64,000 bases of DNA from JASJAR01 sp039198225 (GTDB taxonomy: Bacteria; Pseudomonadota; Alphaproteobacteria; Rhodobacterales; Rhodobacteraceae). The notes below the pieces were generated by a model. It saw only the letters and a list, made by a program, of their open reading frames with translations, was not told where the DNA came from and ran no database searches. Both the position numbers and the translations under genes were made by a program. Shown in pieces: positions 19,301 through 27,157 of the stretch (positions are counted from its first letter, which is position 1; every line of letters starts with the position of its first letter). The stretch is taken from positions 108,716-172,715 of the forward strand of contig JBCCTQ010000003.1 of the NCBI GenBank assembly GCA_039198225.1. Reading direction: 5' to 3'.

Positions 19301-20361
19301 CTTATCTCAAACTCACCCGGTATCGTGGTGGTGCCAAAGGTCCGGTCATCCTTGCCGGTGGCTTCGGCACGAATGCCTCGTCATTTGCACTGCCAACCGT
19401 GAAGACGAACCTTGTCGAGGTTCTGACCAAAGCAGACTACGATGTCTGGCTCTTCGACTACCGCGGCAGCGGCGATATCGATGCGAGCCAAAAGCCCTTC
19501 ACGCTCGACGATGTGGCGCTCAAGGATTGGCCAGCGGCGATCGAACTTGTCTGTGCCCGGAGCCGATCGGCTTCAGTCCAACTACTTGTCCATTGCGTGG
19601 GCTCGATGACTGCATTCATGGCGGTGATGGCGGGCGAGAAACGGGTCCGTTCGATCCTGTCGTCGCAACTTGGGCCATTTGCGATCTCGAACTGGTTCAA
19701 TTTCGCAAAGGGCGATTCCGGTCTCGCGAGGTTGGTAGCGCACGGTCTTCCGCAAACTCTTTGGCCGCTGCTCGACGCATTCGAAATTGACCCGGCGATG
19801 AAGGAGAAGCTCAAGTCCGGCCTCGACGTGTTTGATCCTCGGTCCCCTGAAGACCCAGATGCGTTTGAGTTAATGCTCAACGTTTTGACCTACAATGTTC
19901 CGAGTTTCGCTCCAGTGGCGTGTCTCAGCCCCACTTGCCACCGGATCAACTTTGCATTCGGTCCAAGCTACCGCCACGCACAGTTAAACGCAGCGACGCA
20001 TAGTTCAATTCGCAATATGTTCGGACCGGTCTCGTCGACGCCCTTCATTCATCTCGGCAAGATCTTCGAAGCAGGCCAAGTCATGAGTGCGGACGGTTCG
20101 ACGGACTATTTTGCCTGCGCGCCCGAGAATTTCAGGATCCCAATCCATTTCATCGCCGGTGGGAAGAACGCCGAAATGCTCCCCGAAGCGAGCTTGCGTG
20201 CGCTCGCCTGGCTCAAACAACTCAACCCTAAGGAAGCCGAGAAAGGCCTGTACACCCGCGAGGTATATCCCGACTATGGGCATATGGACTGCTTTATCGG
20301 CAAGAATGCCGCGGGGGAAATTTTCGGGGATCTGGTGAAGGTGCTAGACCGGCAAAAATGA
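16312..20361 (+). CDS. GMC oxidoreductase-alpha/beta hydrolase fusion
   Basis: A 1349 aa protein. Residues 20-620 form a GMC flavoprotein of the cholesterol-oxidase-like branch: FAD motif VIGSGYGAGAAASRL, the Cys-rich CDNCGDCVLGCNNGAK segment, HPLGGCGMG and VNPHLAITAVAERA with the catalytic His region. Residues about 640-980 form a linker and a beta-rich domain. From about 1000 to the end is an alpha/beta hydrolase: GGFGTNASSF oxyanion loop, nucleophile elbow HCVGS with Cys in place of Ser, and YGHMDCFIG with the likely catalytic His. It overlaps both neighbours by ATGA. The substrate is probably a sterol-like or other bulky alcohol, but cannot be named from the sequence. The first methionine is at 16312; earlier codons lie within the phosphoesterase gene. 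Confidence 0.82.
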   Translation: MSIDWIPLSEALSKAKKHYEILVIGSGYGAGAAASRLARAGREVAVLERGREIKPGDYPREAQKALEEVQMTLSHSGERQGKADGLYDFRVGDDVNVLIGCGLGGTSLINANVAIEPDPRVYDHWPEPYRENRTLLDEYYDHARHMLGSNPYPKGRTLPKLEALEKVAEGMGAPFIRPDINVAFKPGYNRAGIWQDACDNCGDCVLGCNNGAKQTVLMTYLPDAKRYGAAIFTGAEVNALAKTKTGWSVNLTDLHPEEDAPTEREITADIVILGAGTLGSTEILLRSQDLGFSERLGKRFSTNGDVWAFGYNANIPVEGEPGARADIYCVGAGPHRVTKGPVKKGEMRYRPGPCITGMVDLRDQSKPLEEGLIIEEGVMPGALYAGYAAAFPMMEAFLGAPFRFGDTKVRLEDFEKLANTLENDPLGFPETAYDGPVSRTIAYLVMSHDASDGSLYLQNDKVTVNWPKAGSDAAFLRDAKELRRGSDAIKAEYLPNPLWQDALGNRVVTVHPLGGCGMGDDAKCGVVNERCQVFDDAGGVHEGLYVMDGAVIPAAVGVNPHLAITAVAERAVALLAEEHNWKIDYSDPPPLGIQPKKQKPRPKPEKILDDIIAGLTQIKSPIDNRMWELARMMLVGLWRQIVEMVPEKVASEIKLLTPEEFIDLLGGEEELETVVGPILDQILELLEAVQVEVKAGHYTKILAVAEKYMGDFSPPAEFQETMVGHFSTEGLEDPPSTFDPYQAAGAAPRPTAKFTGTISAEAVKTAIAPGGSGKIKRATLDIPALDGVFEMRRGTFEFLQRNEDQVECWNMIYDGGLDEVGGQGRKLHFHGEKRLQHREGSHWWQDLTDLRVDITEDERPVARGMLRVTFEEVIRQANDLTISYTEGGLFLAALNTYAKITTTELRDLPDLCRDEGFRADVVRAGLYGAEYAAKDLKAAEKLALAYKAQVFTKMGGLVFRTYGGLGAYMADFPKSEARPMPPMPGAEVHYPETEPDTYLKLTRYRGGAKGPVILAGGFGTNASSFALPTVKTNLVEVLTKADYDVWLFDYRGSGDIDASQKPFTLDDVALKDWPAAIELVCARSRSASVQLLVHCVGSMTAFMAVMAGEKRVRSILSSQLGPFAISNWFNFAKGDSGLARLVAHGLPQTLWPLLDAFEIDPAMKEKLKSGLDVFDPRSPEDPDAFELMLNVLTYNVPSFAPVACLSPTCHRINFAFGPSYRHAQLNAATHSSIRNMFGPVSSTPFIHLGKIFEAGQVMSADGSTDYFACAPENFRIPIHFIAGGKNAEMLPEASLRALAWLKQLNPKEAEKGLYTREVYPDYGHMDCFIGKNAAGEIFGDLVKVLDRQK

Positions 20362-23300
20362 GCGCGCCGGATGGCGACCGACGGTGGACGGCGATCCTGT
20401 CTGCCGACATGGTCGGATTTACGGACACCGCACGGCGCATAGGTCCCGAAAAAGCCTATGATCTTCTGGATCGAGTCATGTCGCTTGTCTCCGAACGCAT
20501 CGGAGCTGAGGGCGGGCATGTGATCGACACTGCCGGCGACGGGCTGCTCGCCGCGTTCGGGGCACCGGAGGCTATCGAGAACGCATCGCTTCGCGCCTGT
20601 CGCGCCGGGTTGTCGATCCAAGAGGCGCTCGAAAGGGAAAAGTCCGAGTTTGAAATGGACTTCGATGCGGCTCCGCAGCTTCGAATTGCACTGGCGGGTG
20701 GCAATGCCCTGGTCGCAATGGCACCGCTGGGTGGTGTCAAGCTCGTCGGCGATCCGATCAACCTTGCCGCCCGATTGCAGGCTGAGGCCGCGCCTGGAAC
20801 GGTGCTGCTCAACACCACGATCCAAGATGAGACGGCCGGTCATGTAGATACAGAGAGCCTCGGAACTTTTATGCTCAAGGGGTTCGACGAACCCGTTCCG
20901 GGGTACCGGCTGACCGGTCTGACGGAGGGTGCCACGCTTTTCGAAGCCGCTGCAAACCGCGGGCAAGGCCGCTTCGTCAGTCGAAAAGCGGATCTGGCAA
21001 GGCTGATCGACGTGGTCGGGTCCGAGGCGCGGACGGCAATTGTCACCGGCCCCCCGGGGATTGGAAAGTCCCGCTTGGCCTTTGAGGCGCTGGCGGATCT
21101 CGAAACGCGGCACGCGATCTATGCGGGACAATGCGCTCAGAGTGGCGGACGCGTTGCCTACGCCCCGCTTATGGATTGTCTCCGACAAGCAGCCGGGACG
21201 GCACCCCGCGCTTCCCGTAAAGAAACGCTATCGGCCGTTACGGATCGCTTTCCAGGAATTGTCGGTTCGGACGAGCTTAACCGGTTCCTCGATCAGCATT
21301 CGGAACAATTTGATCCGCTGGAACGTAGCCTTGCCGATCGGGAGTTTCTCGTTCGTATTTTTTCCGGGCTCGCCAATGCAGGCGGCATCTTGGTTGTCGA
21401 AGACGTGCATTGGGTTGACGCCTCTACAGGATCAGTGCTGGCCGCCTTGGCAGAACGTGCCCTGCCGATGATCCTGACCTGCCGTCCGGACTTTGCCGCA
21501 AGCTGGTTCCAGCACCCGAACGTGACCCTGATTGAGCTCAGCGCTCTGGAGGATCAGGATATACAAGCGATCGCAGAAGATCGGCTTCGGGGGACGCTCT
21601 CTCCCGGGCTCGCCGCATTCTTTGCATCGAAGTCCGACGGTGTGCCATTGGTGGCTGAGGAGATTGTCCGCGCCCTCGACCAGGGCGCCCGGCTACGTCA
21701 GTCGGATGATGGGCTCACCCTATCGGAACCCGACGGCACAATTCTAACCGGTAACCTCGAACAATTGGTTCTTAGCCGGATCGAACATCTTTCGCCCGAC
21801 CAAAAGGCCACGCTCCGCATGGCCGCGACGATCGGGCGAGACTTTTCGGAAGACCTTCTTGAAGCCGCCCTCGGCCGATCTCCTGGATTAACGGAGATGG
21901 CGGCCCAGCCGGGACTTTTAGAACCCGCCGGTCCTGGCGAATGCCGTTTCGCGCATGCCTTGATCCGCGATGCGGTTTACGAGGGGCTCCTTTCTACGCA
22001 CCGAAAATCCGCGCATCTCGCGGTCGCGGAAGCTATGGGGAAAACCGATGGGGCCGAGAACTTCGCCGCCCTCGCGTCCCACTACCTCGCGTCGCCCCAT
22101 CCAGAACGCGCCACCAAACCGCTTCTGGAAGCGGCCCGAGAGAGCCTTCGGGCCGCCGACATGCTCGACGTCGATGCGCGGCTCGAAACGGCATATGGCT
22201 TCGTGGCCGCCGATCCTGATCTATTGAACGACGCGGATTATCGCAGTCTCGCCGTCTCATGGCTCCGCGCCCTCGAATTAATCGGCGACTTCACGCGATT
22301 GGAGGCGATCGGCGAAAAGCTGATGCCACGCATGATGCGCGGGCCCTACAGCCCGGAGCTCGGCATCTTTCAAACGCTGATGGCCATCGCACTCTGCCAT
22401 ACAAGAGATTACCGCGAAGCCCAGGCGCTGGCCGAACGGACCCAACGGGAAGCGGAAGCCCACGGCGACACTTGGGGCGCGGCTTGGTCGAAGGTCCCGT
22501 TGATGCGGATTTACGACGAAACCGGTTGGAAAGGATGGCAAGAAATCGAAGTGCTCGCTGGCGAGATTGCACCCGTGGCGGAAGCCCGAGGCGACAATCA
22601 CCTCGCCATGAGCGCGCGGTACCTCCTCTGCTCGGGATACCGTTCTTCGGGATTTCGCGGCAAAGCACTGGAAGTTGCAGACGAGATCAAACGTTTTTCG
22701 GAAACACACAATGAGCGCCGAGCTGCTGGCTATTCTCGCTGGGCAAGGGCCATGATTTACGCGATCGAGGGCAATCCCGAAGCAGCGCGATCCGTGCTCG
22801 AAGATGGACGGAGCGAGGCAATCCCAGGTTCGGCGGACGAGCGGGTAAGCGACGGGATTGCTCTTTTTAGCGCCGCTCTTTTAGATGCACCGGGTGCGGT
22901 TCGCCCAAAGGTGGAACGCCTCCGTGCGGAGAGCCGGGCGCTCGGCGACTTAAATATTACCAACGGCATGGAATATGTTCGTGCGCTTATCGAGATCCGC
23001 GCCGGTAGGCTGGCAATGGCCTGGCGCCTGCTAACCGACAATATCCCAATTCTCGAACGTGAAGAGAATACGAACTTCATCCGCCAATTCTATGTAACCC
23101 GCGCCGAAGTCTCACTTGCGGTTTTGAAACTCATTGATCCTTCTGCGGAGGCGCCTCCGGGACGAACCCAGCCGCAAAAGTCCCGACCCAGCATTTCCGA
23201 TATCGCGCGCTTTTTCTCATTGAAACTATTCGGGAAAGACTGGGCTGAACGCGACTACCTGGCCTGTCTCAATTACGAACGAAGCGATCAGGGCGCTCAT

Positions 23301-23495
23301 TTTGCGCGATGCCATATTGGCCTTGGCCTCATCGCGGGGGCCCGAAACGATCATCGGAAGGCAAAGTATCACCTGGAAACGGGTCTGCGAGCTGCCGAAG
23401 AGGAAGATCTCAAATTGCTCGCCGCCCGCGCCCGAAAGTCCTTGGCGAAATTTGTCGACAATCGAGCGAGCGACATCGCAAAAGGTGACGTTTGA
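20358..23495 (+). CDS. class III nucleotide cyclase-AAA ATPase-TPR protein
   Basis: A 1045 aa protein of the cyclase-STAND type. Residues 10-185 form a class III cyclase domain with metal-binding Asp in SADMVGFT and in DTAGDGLLAAFG, and the transition-state Asn-x-x-x-Arg in GDPINLAARLQ. A P-loop ATPase follows (GPPGIGKSR near residue 231, VVEDVHWVD Walker B), then helical repeats to the C-terminus, typical of large signal-integrating ATPases. It overlaps the GMC-hydrolase gene by ATGA. It would make cAMP (or cGMP) in response to a signal sensed by the ATPase/repeat part, and may feed the Crp regulator at 14099-14782. Confidence 0.85.
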   Translation: MSAPDGDRRWTAILSADMVGFTDTARRIGPEKAYDLLDRVMSLVSERIGAEGGHVIDTAGDGLLAAFGAPEAIENASLRACRAGLSIQEALEREKSEFEMDFDAAPQLRIALAGGNALVAMAPLGGVKLVGDPINLAARLQAEAAPGTVLLNTTIQDETAGHVDTESLGTFMLKGFDEPVPGYRLTGLTEGATLFEAAANRGQGRFVSRKADLARLIDVVGSEARTAIVTGPPGIGKSRLAFEALADLETRHAIYAGQCAQSGGRVAYAPLMDCLRQAAGTAPRASRKETLSAVTDRFPGIVGSDELNRFLDQHSEQFDPLERSLADREFLVRIFSGLANAGGILVVEDVHWVDASTGSVLAALAERALPMILTCRPDFAASWFQHPNVTLIELSALEDQDIQAIAEDRLRGTLSPGLAAFFASKSDGVPLVAEEIVRALDQGARLRQSDDGLTLSEPDGTILTGNLEQLVLSRIEHLSPDQKATLRMAATIGRDFSEDLLEAALGRSPGLTEMAAQPGLLEPAGPGECRFAHALIRDAVYEGLLSTHRKSAHLAVAEAMGKTDGAENFAALASHYLASPHPERATKPLLEAARESLRAADMLDVDARLETAYGFVAADPDLLNDADYRSLAVSWLRALELIGDFTRLEAIGEKLMPRMMRGPYSPELGIFQTLMAIALCHTRDYREAQALAERTQREAEAHGDTWGAAWSKVPLMRIYDETGWKGWQEIEVLAGEIAPVAEARGDNHLAMSARYLLCSGYRSSGFRGKALEVADEIKRFSETHNERRAAGYSRWARAMIYAIEGNPEAARSVLEDGRSEAIPGSADERVSDGIALFSAALLDAPGAVRPKVERLRAESRALGDLNITNGMEYVRALIEIRAGRLAMAWRLLTDNIPILEREENTNFIRQFYVTRAEVSLAVLKLIDPSAEAPPGRTQPQKSRPSISDIARFFSLKLFGKDWAERDYLACLNYERSDQGAHFARCHIGLGLIAGARNDHRKAKYHLETGLRAAEEEDLKLLAARARKSLAKFVDNRASDIAKGDV

Positions 23496-23659
23496 CGGCG
23501 GATTTCTAACAGGGAGTATTCGCTTAGTTTCGAAGACCTAAGACAGACTGGAATTCGTATGACTTTGGCACTGCAGGTCCCCGGACACCTCTTCGGCCAA
23601 GCATATTCCATGTAGACCCATGCGACGTTGTCCGAAACGCGCCTCCGCACCGGTTTGGA

Positions 23660-25657
23660 CTACGGGTCCAGATGCACCCAAGCTGCGTTTCGATCGGATG
23701 ATTTAACGCAAGCCGCGATGAAGTTCACACCGCGGAGCCCGTCTTTGATCGTGGGAAAGTGGGTGTCCTCCGGCGGGGGCGCACCAGACCGCGCGGCGAA
23801 AATCGCAGCGGCTGCTTCCGCGTAAATGTTGGCAAAGCCTTCCAAATAGCCTTCCGGATGGCCAGGCGGGGTTCGTGTGACGCGATGTGCCGCCGCTCCG
23901 GCCCCGGCCCCGCCCCTTGTGATCAGCTGTTTGGAATGGCCGAGCGGCGTGTGCCAGAGATAGTTCGGGTCTTCTTGGGCCCATTCGAGCCCACCTTTTT
24001 CGCCGTAGACCCTGATGCGCAGGGCGTTTTCATTGCCAGGCGCAACCTGGCTCGACCAGAGCACGCCGCGCGCGCCACCCCGGAAGCGGAGAAAGACATG
24101 GGCGTTGTCGTCCAGTCTTCGGCCCGGCACAAATGACTGCAGATCTGCGGCAAGGGTCTCGGCTTCGAGCCCGGTGATGAACTCCGCCAAGTTGAATGCA
24201 TGGGTGCCGATGTCGCCCGTCGAGCCGCCGAGGCCACTTCTTGCGGGGTCGGTGCGCCAGTCGGCCTGTTTGTTGTCTTGGGGTTCGGCCAACCAATCCT
24301 GAGGGTACTCCACCTGCACCACGCGGATGGCACCCAAAGCGCCGCTTGCCACCATGTCGCGCGCTTGGCGCACCATTGGATAGCCGGTGTAGTTGTGGGT
24401 CAAAACAAAGAGGGCGTCAGATTGCTCAGCGATCGCGGCGAGCTTTTTGGCATCGGCCTTGGAAGAGGTCAGCGGCTTTTCGCAGAGAACGTGGATGCCG
24501 GCCTTTAGAAACGCCGCGGCGGGCTCAAAATGCATGTGGTTGGGAGTGACGATACTCACCGCCTCGATCCCGTCGGCGCGGGCACCCTCGGCGGCCAACA
24601 TCACGCGGAAATCTGGGTAGATGCGGTCAGAGGCGAGGCCCAGCGCGTCGCCAGATTTCCGAGCTTTCTCCGGAGTGGAGCTCAGCGCCCCGGCCACGAA
24701 CTCAAAATGGTCGTCGATGCGGCTGGCAATGCGGTGGACGGCGCCGATGAAGGCGTCATTGCCGCCGCCAACCATGCCCAGTTTGATGCGCCCGGTCCGG
24801 GCTTTGGCGGGACTCTTGTGCCAATGGGAGCGGATCGTGGTGATCCCGGCCTCGATCACCTCTTCTTCCCGCTTAAAGAGTGGGCGCCAGACCTTCGTGG
24901 CGGCGGCGATCTCGGCCAAGGCTTGGCCGAAGGCTTCGATCACGATCCAGCCGTCATAGCCGATCTCTTTGAGCGCTGCGGTGGCGGCGGCATAGTCGAT
25001 ATGGCCGCTGCCGGGCGCACCGCGGTCGTTTTCGGAGAAATGCACGTGGTTGATCGTGGCGCCCCCGGTACGGATCGCCGCCCCAAGGCTCTTTTCCTCG
25101 ATATTGGCGTGGAACGTGTCGAAGAGACAGCCATACCCCGGTTGCCCGATCCGTTTCACGAGATCGGCGGATTGTTCCATCGTGTTGAGCGCGTAGCATT
25201 CAAACCGGTTGAGCGGCTCGACCGACAGCGCCACGCCCGCACCCGCTGCAAACAGCGCCATCTCGCGGTGGGACTGGGCGAGCGCGTCAATCTCGCGTTC
25301 GGTCGGGCCTTCGCCGGTGAAGATGCCCAGCGGCTGGTGAAATGGGCCGCAGAGCACCTCTACCCCCGCTGACTGGCAGCATTCCACCATCCATTTCAGA
25401 TGATCGACCCCCGCTTGACGCGTGGCCGTGTTGAGGCTCATGGGATTGGCTTCGGGACTTTGGACGATACCCACCGCCGTCCGACGGAGCCCAAGATCGT
25501 TCAGCCGGGTCCCCATGGCGCGGTAATCGGCGGGTATGCCTTCAAAAATCGGGATCTCCACACCGTCATAGCCCGCCGTCTTCAACGCCTGGCATTGCGG
25601 CAACAGCTCATCTTTGAGGTGGGTCGTCCAGAGTAGCAGGTTGAAGCCAGCAAGCAT
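23660..25657 (-). CDS. sugar epimerase-Gfo/Idh/MocA dehydrogenase fusion
   Basis: A 665 aa protein made of two usually separate enzymes. Residues 1-275 form a xylose-isomerase-like TIM barrel (AP endonuclease 2 family, like D-tagatose/D-psicose 3-epimerase) with SVEPLNRFE, CLFDTFHANIEE and VHFSENDRGAPGSGHIDY, the metal-binding Glu/Asp/His set. From about residue 292 a Gfo/Idh/MocA dehydrogenase starts (KLGMVGGGNDAFIGAVH Rossmann motif), with the conserved CEKPLT and a GDIGTHAFNLAE segment. The two parts are in one open frame with no stop between. It follows the single-domain epimerase gene without a gap (TAAATG). It likely oxidises and isomerises a sugar, polyol or inositol-type compound taken up by the Liv-type transporter upstream. 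Confidence 0.88.
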   Translation of the reverse strand: MLAGFNLLLWTTHLKDELLPQCQALKTAGYDGVEIPIFEGIPADYRAMGTRLNDLGLRRTAVGIVQSPEANPMSLNTATRQAGVDHLKWMVECCQSAGVEVLCGPFHQPLGIFTGEGPTEREIDALAQSHREMALFAAGAGVALSVEPLNRFECYALNTMEQSADLVKRIGQPGYGCLFDTFHANIEEKSLGAAIRTGGATINHVHFSENDRGAPGSGHIDYAAATAALKEIGYDGWIVIEAFGQALAEIAAATKVWRPLFKREEEVIEAGITTIRSHWHKSPAKARTGRIKLGMVGGGNDAFIGAVHRIASRIDDHFEFVAGALSSTPEKARKSGDALGLASDRIYPDFRVMLAAEGARADGIEAVSIVTPNHMHFEPAAAFLKAGIHVLCEKPLTSSKADAKKLAAIAEQSDALFVLTHNYTGYPMVRQARDMVASGALGAIRVVQVEYPQDWLAEPQDNKQADWRTDPARSGLGGSTGDIGTHAFNLAEFITGLEAETLAADLQSFVPGRRLDDNAHVFLRFRGGARGVLWSSQVAPGNENALRIRVYGEKGGLEWAQEDPNYLWHTPLGHSKQLITRGGAGAGAAAHRVTRTPPGHPEGYLEGFANIYAEAAAAIFAARSGAPPPEDTHFPTIKDGLRGVNFIAACVKSSDRNAAWVHLDP

Positions 25658-26716
25658 TTAGGGTTCGAGCCCCAGGGCGACGCGGTTGGCAGCATCGTCG
25701 GTGCCCGCATCGGCGAAATCATCGAAAGCGCGTTCGGTCACCTCAATGATGTGCTGGGCCACGAATGCCGCGCCCTCGCGCGCGCCCACTTCGGGATGTT
25801 TGATACAGCACTCCCATTCCACAACGGCCCAACCGTCAAAATCCATGGCGGCAAGCTTGGCAAAGATCGCGCCAAAATCGACTTGGCCATCGCCGAGGGA
25901 GCGGAACCGACCGGCGCGGTTGATCCAAGACTGAAATCCAGAATAGACCCCCTGCCGCCCGGTCGGGTTCAACTCGGCATCCTTGGCGTGGAACATCTTG
26001 ATCCGGTCGCGGTAGATATCGAGATTGTCGAGGTAATCGAGATGTTGCAGCACGTAATGGCTGGGATCGTAGAGCATATTGGCGCGGCTGTGGTTTCCGA
26101 CGCGCTCTAAGAACATCTCAAATGACACACCGTCGCAGAGATCTTCGCCCGGGTGGATTTCGTAGCAGACATCCACGCCGCATTCCTCGGCATAATCCAA
26201 GAGCGGGCGCCACCGGGCGGCTAACTCATCGAAGGCGGCCTCGACCAATCCCGGAGGACGCTGCGGCCAAGGATAAATGTAAGGCCAAGCCAGCGCGCCA
26301 GAAAAGCTCGCCATCGTTTTGAGACCCAGGTTTTGCGACGCTTTCAGTGCGAGGCGGACCTGCTCCACGGCCCATGCCTGACGGGCTTTGGGATTGCCGT
26401 GGACCGAAGGCGCGGCAAAGCCATCATACATCATGTCATAGGCGGGATGCACCGCCACGAGCTGGCCTTGAAGGTGCGTGGAGAGGTCTGTGATTTCAAT
26501 GCCGTTCCGGGCCGCCACGCCTTTGAGATCGTCGCAATAGCCTTGGGACCGCGCGGCCTTCTCGAGGTCGAATATGCGTCCGTCCCAAGAGGGGATTTGC
26601 ACGCCCTTGTAGCCGCAATTCCCGGCCCATTTGGTTATTCCATCCCATGAATTGTGGGGGGCCGTGTCGGCGGCGAATTGGGCAAGGAAAATGCCAGGGC
26701 CTTTGATCGTCTTCAT
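25658..26716 (-). CDS. sugar phosphate isomerase/epimerase family protein
   Basis: A 352 aa TIM-barrel protein of the AP endonuclease 2/xylose isomerase-like superfamily. Candidate metal ligands are the Glu in CYEIHPGEDL, the Asp-His in MLYDPSHYV, the His-Asp in MFHAKDAE and the Glu in VVEWEC. It is longer than the epimerase half of the next gene and not a simple copy of it. The stop codon touches the start of the epimerase-dehydrogenase fusion, and the start lies four bases after the end of the SRPBCC gene, so it is well inside the operon. Confidence 0.85.
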   Translation of the reverse strand: MKTIKGPGIFLAQFAADTAPHNSWDGITKWAGNCGYKGVQIPSWDGRIFDLEKAARSQGYCDDLKGVAARNGIEITDLSTHLQGQLVAVHPAYDMMYDGFAAPSVHGNPKARQAWAVEQVRLALKASQNLGLKTMASFSGALAWPYIYPWPQRPPGLVEAAFDELAARWRPLLDYAEECGVDVCYEIHPGEDLCDGVSFEMFLERVGNHSRANMLYDPSHYVLQHLDYLDNLDIYRDRIKMFHAKDAELNPTGRQGVYSGFQSWINRAGRFRSLGDGQVDFGAIFAKLAAMDFDGWAVVEWECCIKHPEVGAREGAAFVAQHIIEVTERAFDDFADAGTDDAANRVALGLEP

Positions 26717-26719
26717 GGC

Positions 26720-27157
26720 CTAGCTCGCTAACCGCGCATTGAGCGCGTCAAATGCCGCTTGGAAAACGTCGCCGCCAACGAGGGCCACAAGGCCCGGCTC
26801 CTCATCGGGCGCGCAATTAAAGGTCGCCCGCCAACGGGCGAAGGTGCGGTCGCCGTCGGTGATCCGCTGCAACTCCAATCCCGCCACATAATCGGTGAGT
26901 GGCATTGGGCTCTCGAGGATCGTGTACCAAAAGCTGAAGTCTCGATCCGACAGCGACAACAGCCGCTCGCGGATATTGCCGCCATCCGTGAGATAGAAGT
27001 TGCGCACGCAGCCGATCTGGTCGGACGGCGCGCCGCCCTCGATCCGGCTCCGGTCGAGGAGCGGGTGCCAGTGGGGCATGTTGTTAAAGTCGCGCACCAC
27101 CGCCCAGACCCTCTCGATGCCTGCATTGATGACGGAAGAGACGTCGACGCTAGCCAT
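26720..27157 (-). CDS. SRPBCC family (polyketide cyclase-like) protein
   Basis: A 145 aa protein with the START/Bet v1-like pattern: SSVINAGIERVWAVVRDF at the start, PHWHPLLDRSRIEGG, LTDGGNIRERLLSL and a long C-terminal helix. Such proteins bind small hydrophobic ligands. The ATG at 27157 is chosen because it gives the family N-terminus and overlaps the end of the flotillin gene by eight bases; codons upstream would add an unrelated basic extension. Its role in the operon may be to bind or transform an intermediate, which the sequence does not specify. Confidence 0.75.
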   Translation of the reverse strand: MASVDVSSVINAGIERVWAVVRDFNNMPHWHPLLDRSRIEGGAPSDQIGCVRNFYLTDGGNIRERLLSLSDRDFSFWYTILESPMPLTDYVAGLELQRITDGDRTFARWRATFNCAPDEEPGLVALVGGDVFQAAFDALNARLAS

